From a virus, in IMG/VR virus record IMGVR_UViG_3300009603_000028, positions 1 through 37,396 of that record: a stretch of DNA of 37,396 nucleotides. One strand, 5' to 3'. The translations under genes were made by a program, and so were the position numbers. The stretch's first letter is position 1, and each line of letters opens with the position of its first letter. The notes under the pieces were generated by a model. That model saw nothing but the letters and a program-made list of their open reading frames with translations, did not search any database and was not told the origin of the DNA. Positions 20,565 to 29,812 of the stretch are shown here, one piece after another.

Positions 20565-21311
20565 TTACTCAATGTAAACCGGCCCTTCTATTCCGCCCGG
20601 AGGTGTGTACCCTGGCGCTGAAGGGCTGGTTCCCGAAACTGGTGGATCGCCCGCAGCCGGAATATACCCTTGCGCCACGATATGCCTGCCGTCCTTCTGA
20701 GACACTGCGCTTGTGGTTCCGATGTAAGTCACGGCCCCGCCCTCGCGTCCTACATCGTTGTAATAGACCGTCACGTAAGCGCCTTCAGCGAACCCGGATA
20801 CGCTACCGCTATTCACCGCTACGGATGTTCCGCTTATCGGGTAAACTCTGCTATGCGCAGCAATTGTTATTGCGCCGGTGTTGGCGAAGCTTCCTACACC
20901 CGGAGGGTTCGTATAGCTGTCGGCAAGATCCTGCTTGCTTGTCGTGGACGCGGATTCATCCTTGGCCGCCTGCGCCAATGCTTCCGCTGCAGCCAGCCTG
21001 TTGACGATAGAAGTCAGGTCGGTGACTTGCCCGGTCAGGCCTTGGAATGCCTCTTCGATCTTCTCCATCGCCTCTTGCCAGATGCCCATGAAACGGATCG
21101 TCGGGTTGCCGTTGTCAATCAGGTCATCGAAGCGCGTTAGCCTGTCGAGTTCCGGCGTCGTTACAAATGTAGTGACATTAGACTGATCACCATCAGCCAG
21201 CGTCCCGCCATTCCAGTAGGTTTTCGCAGGGTTCACGAAATCCACAGCCGGGGATTCGATCAGCCCAACCCCGGACCATTGCAACTGAACGGGCGTGACA
21301 ATATCAGGCAC
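20565..21311 (-). CDS. Structural/tail protein, 248 aa
   Basis: The N-terminal half has WSGVGLIESPAVDFVNPAKTYW and a coiled segment (IWQEAMEKIEEAFQGLTGQV, SIVNRLAAAEALAQAAKD). The C-terminal half is strand-rich and polar, ending in a Pro/Gly-rich tail. It lies between a 135-aa virion protein and GNAT and resembles tail needle or fibre-associated proteins only in general form. GTG 21311 is the start, overlapping the preceding stop; no ATG fits. Confidence 0.55.
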   Translation of the reverse strand: MPDIVTPVQLQWSGVGLIESPAVDFVNPAKTYWNGGTLADGDQSNVTTFVTTPELDRLTRFDDLIDNGNPTIRFMGIWQEAMEKIEEAFQGLTGQVTDLTSIVNRLAAAEALAQAAKDESASTTSKQDLADSYTNPPGVGSFANTGAITIAAHSRVYPISGTSVAVNSGSVSGFAEGAYVTVYYNDVGREGGAVTYIGTTSAVSQKDGRHIVAQGYIPAAGDPPVSGTSPSAPGYTPPGGIEGPVYIE

Positions 21312-21711
21312 TATTCTGTAACCATGTGCCTGCGGCTATCGTAAAACTCTGCCCGTTCGGCAAGGCATACGAAATCCCGCGATCATACCAGCATATCAAT
21401 TCGTCATTCGTCGCGGTATCATTATACAGCACCACATAACGGAAGCTGTCAAAGTCTGCGCCGCTGGCCGTGAATGTCACCGCCCCCAAGGCAAGGGAAT
21501 ACACCCCGCCGCTTTGCGAAGATCCCGACTGCACCGCAGTTACAGGAGCATAGCCGCCCGTCCCTGCAATCTGGGTAATGTTCGCAAGAACCGTATTGCT
21601 GGCGCTTGGCGCGGTGTTGGTCAGAGCAACCTTGAGCGTATCGCTGCCAAGATTGTGAACCTTCTCGGCTACCGCTTCGGTGAAGCTGTTAAATACTGTC
21701 GGTGTCGGCAT
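21304..21711 (-). CDS. Virion-associated protein, 135 aa
   Basis: Strand-rich protein with the recognisable series FNSFTEAVAEKVHNLGSDTL, KVALTNTAPSASNTVLANI and FRYVVLYNDTATNDELI. This type recurs among phage structural genes, usually near tail genes, with no defined role. GAGG precedes the ATG by 8 nt. Confidence 0.65.
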   Translation of the reverse strand: MPTPTVFNSFTEAVAEKVHNLGSDTLKVALTNTAPSASNTVLANITQIAGTGGYAPVTAVQSGSSQSGGVYSLALGAVTFTASGADFDSFRYVVLYNDTATNDELICWYDRGISYALPNGQSFTIAAGTWLQNSA

Positions 21712-21712
21712 A

Positions 21713-23050
21713 TCAACGGCCTCCCCATTTCTCGTTCAATCTTACATCACTGACGCGCAAAGGAACAGGCGCGGTCATACGAAACTCGGCAAGAAAGCCC
21801 GGTTGTGAGAACTTGCCCAAACCCCTCCAGCGAACCCGCTTGGCATATTCGCCTTGCTTACCAACGGAGCCAGCGAACCAATCGCTCCACGTCTGCCCGC
21901 CATCCCGGCTATAACGCATTTCCAGAAACGGCTCGGCATATTGCCCGTTTAGATATGGCGTTTGGCCGGGGTTGCAGCGCACTTCCAGATTGTTCACCCG
22001 CACACCGCTGTCATGCAGGGAAAACCCCGCGCGAAAAGTGCGGTCAAGAACCGTCTGATCGTAGTCTTCGTGGCCCTCACCCCACTCCAGCAATTCACCG
22101 GACGAGGCACCGAATATCCCATCGGCCCAGCATGTCGGGAGCCAGTTTGCATAGCCGTAGCTTGTAAACTCGAACCACTTGCCGCGCACCCATACTTCTG
22201 TTCCCGTGTCGTAGCGCAGGGCAAGAAACTCGGTGCCGCCAATCAGGAACGTAAACAGCGTCACATTAGTCGACTGCTCGATACGCTTTTCCAAGCCGGG
22301 ATCGGATATAACCTGCCGTTCGCTTTGAATGCAGACCTGATTTTCATTCGTCACGAACGCGAAGGTATGCCCGTAGGCACAAGCGCAACCGGTCTGCTTG
22401 ATGCCCTTTTCGATCACCATGTTGATAAGCGGCTTGATCGGCAGTTCGGCATTTCCGGTCTGCTGATAGAACTCGATGCTTTCCTTGCCGAAAGCAATAA
22501 GCCCGCCGTCGATCCACAAGGTTTGCAGCAATCTATCCGGCAGGCTTTCTGCTGTCAGGAAGTCCAGCGCCTCGACATCGCTTTCCAGCGGGTCGGTCCA
22601 GTAGAGCTTGCCCGTATTCTTGCGTACCGCCCAGAACCGGCTTCCGCCTGTCGTGATATGCGCCACATCGGCATCATCCGGAAAAACAACCGGAAGCAGG
22701 ACCGTGCCGTCATAGAAATACAGCGTCTCACCGCTTGTCACCATGAGGCCGATTTCATTGCCCGCCATGGACGTAAATTCACTGCCGTCTATCGCGCCAA
22801 CCTGCGTAGAGCCGTTATAGAGATAACCCCCAGCCACGCCGTAGAGCGTAGAGCCTAGAACAAGATCACGGCGGAATAACTGCTGGATTGGTGCAGCCAT
22901 GGCTCCACTTGCGACCAACGGCGGGCGCGACTGCAATGCGACCCCTGTGTCCTCTGTGGGGGCTTCCTCGCCATAGAAGTTCTTGACGCGCAGTTCCGGC
23001 AAGTCGCCTTCGATGCGGCGATAGTTACCTGTGGCGAAAGGGATCTGCAT
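21713..23050 (-). CDS. gp10-like packaged-DNA stabilisation protein (tail hub), 445 aa
   Basis: Repeating strand motifs around GSTLYGVAGGYLYNGSTQVG, AVRKNTGKLYWTDPLESD and GGLIAFGKESIEFYQQTGNA give a beta-propeller pattern, as in P22 gp10, the accessory protein that closes the portal after packaging and carries the tail. The FYQQTGN and ALRYDTGTEVWVRGKW segments fit this family as I know it. Starts with TAATG on the gp4-like gene, the same order as in P22. Confidence 0.78.
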   Translation of the reverse strand: MQIPFATGNYRRIEGDLPELRVKNFYGEEAPTEDTGVALQSRPPLVASGAMAAPIQQLFRRDLVLGSTLYGVAGGYLYNGSTQVGAIDGSEFTSMAGNEIGLMVTSGETLYFYDGTVLLPVVFPDDADVAHITTGGSRFWAVRKNTGKLYWTDPLESDVEALDFLTAESLPDRLLQTLWIDGGLIAFGKESIEFYQQTGNAELPIKPLINMVIEKGIKQTGCACAYGHTFAFVTNENQVCIQSERQVISDPGLEKRIEQSTNVTLFTFLIGGTEFLALRYDTGTEVWVRGKWFEFTSYGYANWLPTCWADGIFGASSGELLEWGEGHEDYDQTVLDRTFRAGFSLHDSGVRVNNLEVRCNPGQTPYLNGQYAEPFLEMRYSRDGGQTWSDWFAGSVGKQGEYAKRVRWRGLGKFSQPGFLAEFRMTAPVPLRVSDVRLNEKWGGR

Positions 23051-23604
23051 TAGAAATACTCTTGGCAGCGGTCGGGACGGGTCGAACCCATCTTGAGCGC
23101 CAGATATTGCTTGAACATCGCTGCCGTCCGGCTGTCGGTCGCGTTAAGGCCCTCGCCATAAGGGCCTGCCACCATTTCAGCCAGGCACATGGCAAGCCCA
23201 TGCTCACCGCGATAGGATAGTGGGGCGGTATCGTTCAGCGTCAGCGCCAAAACATCAACCCATGAGCCGCGATCATACAGCCAGACCGCGCGGCCATTAT
23301 CGTCGTTCACCTCGATGACGCTCAGGTCATAAGGCTGGCGCGTATTGGCATCGCCATCATAATCGGGAAATTCTGTCGGGATCGTCACCGTCCCGGTTGT
23401 CTGAATGCGCGTCGTCTCTGCAATCTCTCTGGGGTCGGTAACGTCCTTGAGCCTGCCGAACATGCCGCCTGTGGCCCAAGTGTCGATCATGGATTGAAAA
23501 GCGCCTAGCGCATAATCCGCCGCCGCTGCATCTGGGTCTTCAGTGACGCCGAACACACCTAGCGCGCGGTAAGCGCGGGTCATTATATCGCGAACAGTGA
23601 CCAT
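23050..23604 (-). CDS. gp4-like tail accessory factor, 184 aa
   Basis: The pattern VRDIMTRAYRALGVFG, DYALGAFQSMIDTWATGG and GEHGLAMCLAEMVAGPYGEGL matches the helical head-to-tail adaptor of P22-like phages (gp4 type), which binds below the portal. The C-terminus ends MGSTRPDRCQEYF. GGAG lies about 10 nt before the ATG. Location between coat genes and the gp10-like gene agrees. Confidence 0.8.
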   Translation of the reverse strand: MVTVRDIMTRAYRALGVFGVTEDPDAAAADYALGAFQSMIDTWATGGMFGRLKDVTDPREIAETTRIQTTGTVTIPTEFPDYDGDANTRQPYDLSVIEVNDDNGRAVWLYDRGSWVDVLALTLNDTAPLSYRGEHGLAMCLAEMVAGPYGEGLNATDSRTAAMFKQYLALKMGSTRPDRCQEYF

Positions 23605-23619
23605 AACCCGCGCTCTCCT

Positions 23620-23796
23620 TTAGGCCTTGTCGGCCTCGCCTTTGGTTTCGAAGTGCGTGTTGCCTTCGAACTTTTCTTCTTTGTCAGCCGGAACATCGAC
23701 GAACTTGTCCTTGGGGAACTCTACCCCGTAGACCGTGATGCTTTCCGGAACCTTGTTATCGGGATCGTTCAGATCGCCTACAAACTTGGCCTTCAT
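23620..23796 (-). CDS. Small acidic structural-region protein, 58 aa
   Basis: Strand-rich acidic protein (KAKFVGDLNDPDN, ITVYGVEFPKDKFVDVP, KEEKFEGNTHFETKGE). Small proteins like this often accompany capsid genes; function unknown. ATG 23796 has GGAG 8 nt upstream; the longer frame would include the hairpin at 23816-23839. Confidence 0.7.
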   Translation of the reverse strand: MKAKFVGDLNDPDNKVPESITVYGVEFPKDKFVDVPADKEEKFEGNTHFETKGEADKA

Positions 23797-23815
23797 CGTC
23801 TTTCTCCTGTGGTTA

Positions 23816-23839
23816 GGAGCGGGACCGAAGCCCCGCCCC
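23816..23839 (-). other. Very stable hairpin with UUCG tetraloop
   Basis: On the minus strand GGGGCGGGG-CTTCGG-TCCCGCTCC: about 10 bp with two G-U pairs, closed by C(UUCG)G. It lies directly after the probable decoration gene and has no T-run. It could protect upstream coat transcripts from 3' exonucleases or slow transcription. Confidence 0.6.
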
Positions 23840-23845
23840 ATTCAA

Positions 23846-24274
23846 TCAGACTGCCGCAACGTAGGAATGTGCGACACCCGGTTCCTCAACGATGTAACGG
23901 ATAATCAGGTTCAGCGTACCCGCCGTTCCTGCACCATTGCACAGGCCGGTTACTGCAACCGGACCCATACCAAGGTTCTTGCCCATGACAGTCGAGAGGA
24001 CCGTGCGCTGAGGCACATTAGCCGCCAGCGTGATGCCGTCAAAGATACCATCCCCGTCACCCGTCACACCTACGTCGAGAACCGCAGTCGCGGTCGTGAC
24101 GATTTCAGCGCCAGTGATGACAGCATAGTCCGGCAGAAAGCCGAACTCGATGGTGTCTGCGTTTGCGGTAATAGGCATTGCAACCTGGAACCGTGCCACC
24201 TTTTCGTTACCGCCATGGCCATGCGAGGCAATGGGATAATCGTAAAGAACGGCGTCGCCTTGAACGTTAGCCAT
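23846..24274 (-). CDS. Probable capsid decoration protein, 142 aa
   Basis: Strand-rich protein with repeated hydrophobic strands (EFGFLPDYAVITGAEIVTTA, AVLDVGVTGDGDGIFDGI, NLIIRYIVEEPG). It immediately follows the major capsid gene, where small decoration or cement proteins are normally encoded. I do not recognise the family; the call rests on position, size and secondary-structure pattern. Confidence 0.55.
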   Translation of the reverse strand: MANVQGDAVLYDYPIASHGHGGNEKVARFQVAMPITANADTIEFGFLPDYAVITGAEIVTTATAVLDVGVTGDGDGIFDGITLAANVPQRTVLSTVMGKNLGMGPVAVTGLCNGAGTAGTLNLIIRYIVEEPGVAHSYVAAV

Positions 24275-24295
24275 TAGACTAATCCTTTCTTTCTA

Positions 24296-25378
24296 TCAGC
24301 TGTCAGCCGGGGCGGATACGTAAGCGGTCACAATCGAACGCTGCACGCCGTTTTCGTGAATCTTCTTCACGCCCAGCAGTTCTTCAACTGCGACACCCTT
24401 GCGGAAGTCGTAGTCAGTGAGACGGGTCGGGAACTTCGGCATCTGACCCCATGCAACGGCAACTGCGCCGCCACCAGCCAGATACATCGGTTCAACGTCC
24501 GAACCAGAGTTGCCAACACCCGCATAGACCGGAATTTCCGGCTCTTCACGAACGATGACACCACGGACCAGAAGGTCGCCGCCCTGGAAGAGCGGGTTGC
24601 CGCTACCGACACCGCGTGCGCGGGCTTCACGGTCGATCTGCTGGATGGTCGGATCGTTTTCAAGGTCACGGAATGCACGTGTGCCGACGAACAGCACGAA
24701 CCATTCCTCGCCCGCAGCCTGATCGCTCTGGTACGGAGTAATATCCGCTTCCTTCGCCATCCGCTTAAGCTTGGTAACCAGAGCATAGTTCGCCCGGTCG
24801 TTGGTCGTGTCGATGTTGGCCAGCGATGCCGAGTGATCGGTGCCGCTGGTGTTAGCCAGATCCTTACCGAAGATAATGCGGTCGGTGTTGAGGCCGAGCC
24901 ACGTATCCTTCTGACCTTCCGTTGCAGACGCATAAGCAATCGTCGAAAGCGATGCGTCGTTGACGGTGATTGCACCCAGTTCGCGGATGATATCGGCGCG
25001 GAGGGAAACTGCCTCCCAACGCTTCAGTTCCGGCTTGGCTGCATTCAGCAGATCGATGTCGGTCTTGTGCTGTTCGGACTTCGGCACGATGACAGCATTA
25101 CGCCGCCAGTCGACAGTCACCGGCATGGAGCCAGTGCCCAGATCCTCTTCGTTGCCTTCGAGAACCTGCGAACCCGATACACCGCTTCCCGTCAGCTTGC
25201 CGACGAAGGGAACGATGATAGTCTTACCCGCTTCGGTCTGAAGCTCGTACATCTTGACGATGATCGAATCCAGCCCTTCGCCCATATACGGAGCGAAACG
25301 GGAATCGCGGACATAATCGCGGAAATACTTTTTCCGCCAACGAGTGATCGAAAGACCACTATTCAGAATGGTTTCCAT
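24296..25378 (-). CDS. Major capsid protein, Phage_capsid_3 / N4-gp56 type, 360 aa
   Basis: The block KTIIVPFVGKLTGSGVSG, then SQVLEGNEEDLG and a strand beginning VDWRRNAVIVPK are characteristic of the DUF4043 / N4-gp56 HK97-fold coat family. Later WFVLFVGTRAFRDLENDP and the C-terminal GVAVEELLGVKKI also fit. Combining this coat type with P22-like portal and tail genes implies modular exchange or a distinct lineage. AGGACG precedes the ATG. It assembles with the scaffold encoded just upstream. Confidence 0.87.
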   Translation of the reverse strand: METILNSGLSITRWRKKYFRDYVRDSRFAPYMGEGLDSIIVKMYELQTEAGKTIIVPFVGKLTGSGVSGSQVLEGNEEDLGTGSMPVTVDWRRNAVIVPKSEQHKTDIDLLNAAKPELKRWEAVSLRADIIRELGAITVNDASLSTIAYASATEGQKDTWLGLNTDRIIFGKDLANTSGTDHSASLANIDTTNDRANYALVTKLKRMAKEADITPYQSDQAAGEEWFVLFVGTRAFRDLENDPTIQQIDREARARGVGSGNPLFQGGDLLVRGVIVREEPEIPVYAGVGNSGSDVEPMYLAGGGAVAVAWGQMPKFPTRLTDYDFRKGVAVEELLGVKKIHENGVQRSIVTAYVSAPADS

Positions 25379-25392
25379 TTTTCCGTCCTAAC

Positions 25393-26118
25393 CTAAACGG
25401 CCCGGAAAATATCCTCTTCACTCGGTTCTGGCTCGGTTGTTACACCGCCTGCACTCGGTGCAGTAGCCAGCGACTTGGGAGGAACAGTCTTCGCGGGTTG
25501 TGTGGTTTGCGCCTGAACGCTCGCTTGCGCGTCTTTCCAGGCCTTGAACTGTGCGAACTCATCCGGCGTCAATGCAGACGCCATCTGGTCGCGTTGAAAT
25601 TGCTCGACGGCAAACCCGACAGGATCGGGGTTGTTCATTACCGCCGTGTTGAAGGACGGATCTTCCGCGCAACGCTGCTGGCCCCATGCTAACGCCTGTT
25701 CGACGGTTTCCTGACCGTGATCCTTGACCGCTAGCCTGTGACTAAAATCTGCACGCTGCCGATAGAGTTCCTGCTGCATGTTCTGGCGCTGATAGCTCTG
25801 CCACCCTTCTGGGTCTTCGAACATATCCGGCACTTCCTGCGTTTCGGGCTGCCGTTCGGCGGCCTGATACTTGGCAAGCTGTGCCTCCAGTGCCTTGCGC
25901 TTTTCCCGTTCGTCAAGCACCGCGTTAAGCGGCACATAGCCCGGTTCCGGCTGCTTCGGCTCGACAACGGGTTCTTCTACAGGCTCAGGCGGGGCCTCAT
26001 TGCCCTGCGATACCTCTTCCGTCTGGACTTCCTCTTGCGGTTCCGTTTGCTCTACGGCCTCGGTTTCCTCAATCGGATCGTCCTTGTCGATGTCAGTCAG
26101 AAAGTCTTCGTCTTCCAT
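25393..26118 (-). CDS. Scaffolding protein, 241 aa
   Basis: Extremely acidic N-terminal 60 residues (DFLTDIDKDDPIEETEAVEQ, EEVQTEEVSQGNEAPPEPVEE), a helical middle (VLDEREKRKALEAQLAKYQA) and a Pro/Thr-rich end. This composition plus its location between portal and coat genes marks it as the internal scaffold for procapsid assembly. Confidence 0.82.
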   Translation of the reverse strand: MEDEDFLTDIDKDDPIEETEAVEQTEPQEEVQTEEVSQGNEAPPEPVEEPVVEPKQPEPGYVPLNAVLDEREKRKALEAQLAKYQAAERQPETQEVPDMFEDPEGWQSYQRQNMQQELYRQRADFSHRLAVKDHGQETVEQALAWGQQRCAEDPSFNTAVMNNPDPVGFAVEQFQRDQMASALTPDEFAQFKAWKDAQASVQAQTTQPAKTVPPKSLATAPSAGGVTTEPEPSEEDIFRAV

Positions 26119-26223
26119 TACCGTCCTCTTGCCCTATCGCGGTGCCACGTAACGCCCGAATGTCGGCGGCCCATCAACAGAAACGGCTGCTGAACCCGTA
26201 TCGCCCTTTGAGGGAGGCGGCCC

Positions 26224-27990
26224 CTATCCCTGCACGACTTTCGCGCCCGTCTCGAAGGACTTGCGCGCTTCCTCCGCCAGCTTGGCTTCGGCGTCTGCAT
26301 CGTATTTCTTGGCGCGGGCCTGTTTCTCGACCACACCCGCTTCCTTGTCCGCAAGTTCAAGCATGGCGGCTTGCTGCTGTATCTGCTGTTGCGGCCCCTG
26401 ACCTTGCGCGGCTTCCTGCATACGAGCCTGCCGCTTTTCCAGTATCTCGCGCTTCTTGGGAAGGCTCGACGCCTCAAGCAGATCGTCGAACGGCACTTCC
26501 TGCGGCCCGTAGAACTGAGCCAGCTTCACAAGCTCGGCAAACTGTTCCTGCGCAATCGTCGCGGTATCCGGTACGCTTTCGAGAATGATGTCCATGTCCA
26601 TTTCAGCAGCGCGATTGTTCACCGCTACAATCTGCTCGGTCATGCCCACCATCGGCTGCCCATCCGGCCCCATCACGATACCTGGAACCTGCTCGATGAC
26701 AGGTTCGTTCATCACCAGGAACTTGGGTGCGCCCAGATCATCGGTTACGCGGATGAGCTTCGGCTCATCCCAGAACTGCCGAATGCGGTTCCACATTGCG
26801 CGATAGACGCGAAGCTCAAGATCCTCGATGCCCCCAAGTGCGGGAGTGAGTTCGGTGAGGCCTGCCTGCTGGCGCACCATCTGCGCACGGCCCGAAGCGT
26901 CCGAACTGCCTTGCCCCAAAACAGCCGGGTTCGGCCCCATGCGCTCGATTTCGTTCTTGCTTTCCTGAAGAAGCTGGATCTGGCCGTTCTGCAAGTCGCC
27001 GGTCGGTGAGGGCTGCACACCGAACGGAAGAACGCCGTCAGGTCGAGCGGCTTCATCACGAATGACATTCGCATCTTCAGCAATCGCGCTTGGGTCAACA
27101 ATACTGACCTGACGACTGTTAGCCAGATGCAGCAACCGCGAACGGCGCATGTTGATTTCATCCTGGATCGGAATCATCGCCTGCACAATGCCGTAACGCG
27201 CATTGTCACGATCGACAAAACACGACTGCGCGACTATCGGGCAATCAGGCCTGCCATTCTCGTCCAGATACGGGCTTCCGCCTTGCTCAAGAACGCCGCC
27301 GCCCCAGAACACGATGCGCTGCCACCCGTTCTCGTTGACGTACATTTCGCACACCAGAACGCGATTGCGGCGATTGTCGGTCCACGTATCGAGAGGCTTG
27401 TCCTCATCGTCCGCGTTCATGCTTTCAGGGCCAAGTGCGGAAGGATCAATATCCGCGCCGGGATACATCGCCTTCACTGCATCGACATACATCCACTTCG
27501 CTACACCGAGATAGCGCGCGTCCTCGAAGTCAGGGTCACGGCTGTGCGGATCGTAAACGAACTCACCCTCGCGAATGATACGCGCAACAGGGTCAAGCTT
27601 TTCATCAACCTCCACCACGACCGCACCGACACCGCCGATCAGGAATGTGCGCGATGCCGCAAGCTTTACGCGATCCCAACGGCAGTTGTCGGCAGCATAG
27701 CGAAGCGCATCCGTCGCCACCTCACTGGCCGCCTGATCGTCCATTGTGCGGGGATAAGCGCGCGGGTCAGATGCGCCACGCTCCAAGACGCCGAGAATAC
27801 CATTCACTGCCGGGGCAATGCGGTTGATCCAGATTTCAGGCTGTTTGCGCTTCCGAAGGGCCTTGATGGCCTCTGAAGACCATTGCTTATTATCGTAATA
27901 ATCCTGCGCAAGTTCCGCATTGCGGCGCGCATCCATTGTTGCGTCGCGGGCTTCGCTATAAAGCTGTTTCAGTCGATGCAACGTGGCCAT
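26224..27990 (-). CDS. Portal protein, P22-like, 588 aa
   Basis: The N-terminus RRNAELAQDYYDNKQWSSEA, then KRKQPEIWINRIAPAVNGILG, RTFLIGGVGAVVVEV and YGIVQAMIPIQDEINMRRS match P22-type portals. The C-terminal part is helical and Gln-rich (QEAAQGQGPQQQIQQQAAML), corresponding to the barrel. It forms the dodecameric DNA entrance channel. Directly upstream is a consensus TATAAT (27999-28004) ending about 8 nt before the ATG, and there is no SD, so some portal mRNA may be leaderless. Confidence 0.88.
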   Translation of the reverse strand: MATLHRLKQLYSEARDATMDARRNAELAQDYYDNKQWSSEAIKALRKRKQPEIWINRIAPAVNGILGVLERGASDPRAYPRTMDDQAASEVATDALRYAADNCRWDRVKLAASRTFLIGGVGAVVVEVDEKLDPVARIIREGEFVYDPHSRDPDFEDARYLGVAKWMYVDAVKAMYPGADIDPSALGPESMNADDEDKPLDTWTDNRRNRVLVCEMYVNENGWQRIVFWGGGVLEQGGSPYLDENGRPDCPIVAQSCFVDRDNARYGIVQAMIPIQDEINMRRSRLLHLANSRQVSIVDPSAIAEDANVIRDEAARPDGVLPFGVQPSPTGDLQNGQIQLLQESKNEIERMGPNPAVLGQGSSDASGRAQMVRQQAGLTELTPALGGIEDLELRVYRAMWNRIRQFWDEPKLIRVTDDLGAPKFLVMNEPVIEQVPGIVMGPDGQPMVGMTEQIVAVNNRAAEMDMDIILESVPDTATIAQEQFAELVKLAQFYGPQEVPFDDLLEASSLPKKREILEKRQARMQEAAQGQGPQQQIQQQAAMLELADKEAGVVEKQARAKKYDADAEAKLAEEARKSFETGAKVVQG

Positions 27991-27998
27991 GCGGTACT

Positions 27999-28025
27999 AT
28001 TATACCCAACCCCTGTAACTTGCAA
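27999..28025 (-). promoter_or_regulatory. Candidate internal promoter before portal
   Basis: Perfect TATAAT on the minus strand (27999-28004) with TTGCAA (28020-28025), spacer 15 nt, which is short. It overlaps the 3' end of the 76-aa gene. If active, transcription would start within a few bases of the portal ATG. Confidence 0.35.
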
Positions 28026-28230
28026 TACCGCTATCGATCACAAACCGCGCCATTGCCCGCTTCAGCGCCAGCCTCTCCCCATCAGATGGTGTTGGCGTAT
28101 CATCGGTGTCCGCCTGCCCCTCAAAGAACGCCGCTGCATTGATGATGATCGTTCGGCCTTCCTGTGACAGGGCCTCGAACTCATCGTTGCGCGGGAACGG
28201 CTCGTGGTCGCGTCTGTAGTCGCTTGTCAT
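28000..28230 (-). CDS. Hypothetical protein between terminase and portal, 76 aa
   Basis: Acidic N-terminal two thirds (NDEFEALSQEGRTIIINAAAF, EGQADTDDTPTPSDGERLAL) and a helical end. No family recognised. Located exactly between the large terminase and portal genes, so it may be a packaging-motor accessory. Confidence 0.65.
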   Translation of the reverse strand: MTSDYRRDHEPFPRNDEFEALSQEGRTIIINAAAFFEGQADTDDTPTPSDGERLALKRAMARFVIDSGIASYRGWV

Positions 28231-28231
28231 T

Positions 28232-29812
28232 TTACGCTGCCTTCCAATCCGTTTCCATTGTGCGTCTCGGTGCCCATAGATCGCGGGGCTTGTCGGTTGA
28301 TGCGGGTTTTACAATGGCAGGATGCGCCATGTCTATAGCCCTGCCTATATTCGCCGCAGCATCAACCTCGTCATCCCACCTGCCGGAAGGGAACTTCTTG
28401 TATTGGTCCAGCACCTCATCACCCATTGAACCAACAGGTAAATGAACCTCACCCATTGCGGCTTTAGCCTGGAACGGTTGCGCCTTAGTCGGCTTATCGC
28501 CGCCTTGAGTGCTAATCTCTTCTATCCGACACAGAACCCGATGCTTGCGCATGGCGGCTACAACGAACGGCTTGGCGCTTTTCCAGTTGTTATCATTCTC
28601 AGGAAACCAGCACAGAGGCTTCCACTTTTTGATAAGAGGGAGCGCCCCTTCATCCGCTACTGTTTGCTCACCTGTTTTAAGATCCAACTTAACGCCCATC
28701 GCGACATCTATCGTTGCCTGAACCCTATAGCCATCAAGAAGCCATATGTTCTGATTGTGGTCTATTCCCCACACGCGAAACACGTTGAAGTCGTTGTGAT
28801 CGTCGCCCCCCGGCGCATGGTCGCTTGTCATGTAGATGTTGAGGTTCTTTGGCCTCTCTTCGTACCGCTTGAACCAATCGGTCTTGAAATATGTACCTTC
28901 GTCGGCGGTAGGTTTCTGCTGGTATAGGCTTGTCCATGTCCGCGTATTTTTCTTGAACGGTGCCCAGTGCTCATGACTGAACCATTCAGGCCATAGCGTC
29001 TCACCTATCTGGCGTCCTAGAGGATCGTCGCGGCGATCTGCGATAGCAGGGAGGCAGATAACATCCCACAAGCGACCATCGCGACCTTCGAATATACCGC
29101 TTTCGCCGTCCCAATCTTCAGGCAGAATGCGCCCAGCCGGATCGTCCTGGTGCCAGCGTGTAAGGATCATGATTTGCGGCGAGCCGGGAATTAGGCGCGA
29201 ACAGAAGTCATCTATGTATGCGTCCCAAGTCGTGTCGCGGATCGTCTGGCTTTCTGCTTGCTGGCGTCCCTTGATAGGATCATCCAGAACCCCAAGCGCG
29301 CCGCGATTACCAGTCAGGCCCGACAGGATACCACCCGCCATGTATTCCGAGCCATTCTCAAGCGCCCATTCGTCCGCAGCAGCCTGATCGCCTTTCAGTG
29401 AGCATCCGGGGAATATCTGACTGAACTGCGGCGTCTTGATAAGCTGGCGCGCCCTTCGTCCCTGTTTCTTCGCAATGTCGCTTGCATAGCTTGCGAGGAT
29501 GACATTACGGCGCGGCTTCTGCGCCATGAACCACGGAACGAATACAACATCAGCGTAAGTTGATTTTGCTGATCCAGGCGGCATCAACACCATAAGGTTC
29601 GGGCATGCAGCAGTCCCCAATAATTGTAGTTTATGCAGCAGCAAAGCATGATGAGAGGCAAGCTTCGGCTGCCGTAAAGGCGTGAAGCGCGTCTCTTCCG
29701 CGTCATCCGTCAAGGGGACAGTCGGTATATCAACCGAGCACGCGAAGTCTGCCACATGACTACGGGCAAGCTGTAACCGGGCCTGCCTTACGTGTTCAGC
29801 CGTTATCGTCAT
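28232..29812 (-). CDS. terL: Terminase large subunit, 526 aa
   Basis: ATPase: Walker A MPPGSAKST at 77-85, Walker B LGVLDD near 173-178, and ILTRWHQDDPAGR (216-228) as the coupling/C motif area. The nuclease domain has D331 in MTSDHAPGGDDHNDF and an acidic motif WDDEVDA near 485. It packages DNA into the procapsid and cuts it. It overlaps the small subunit by 17 nt. Confidence 0.93.
   Translation of the reverse strand: MTITAEHVRQARLQLARSHVADFACSVDIPTVPLTDDAEETRFTPLRQPKLASHHALLLHKLQLLGTAACPNLMVLMPPGSAKSTYADVVFVPWFMAQKPRRNVILASYASDIAKKQGRRARQLIKTPQFSQIFPGCSLKGDQAAADEWALENGSEYMAGGILSGLTGNRGALGVLDDPIKGRQQAESQTIRDTTWDAYIDDFCSRLIPGSPQIMILTRWHQDDPAGRILPEDWDGESGIFEGRDGRLWDVICLPAIADRRDDPLGRQIGETLWPEWFSHEHWAPFKKNTRTWTSLYQQKPTADEGTYFKTDWFKRYEERPKNLNIYMTSDHAPGGDDHNDFNVFRVWGIDHNQNIWLLDGYRVQATIDVAMGVKLDLKTGEQTVADEGALPLIKKWKPLCWFPENDNNWKSAKPFVVAAMRKHRVLCRIEEISTQGGDKPTKAQPFQAKAAMGEVHLPVGSMGDEVLDQYKKFPSGRWDDEVDAAANIGRAIDMAHPAIVKPASTDKPRDLWAPRRTMETDWKAA

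Noticed and set aside
26118-26224. 18-codon frame ending TAATG at the scaffold start
   Set aside because: No SD and an Arg/His-rich random-looking sequence; the overlap may be chance.
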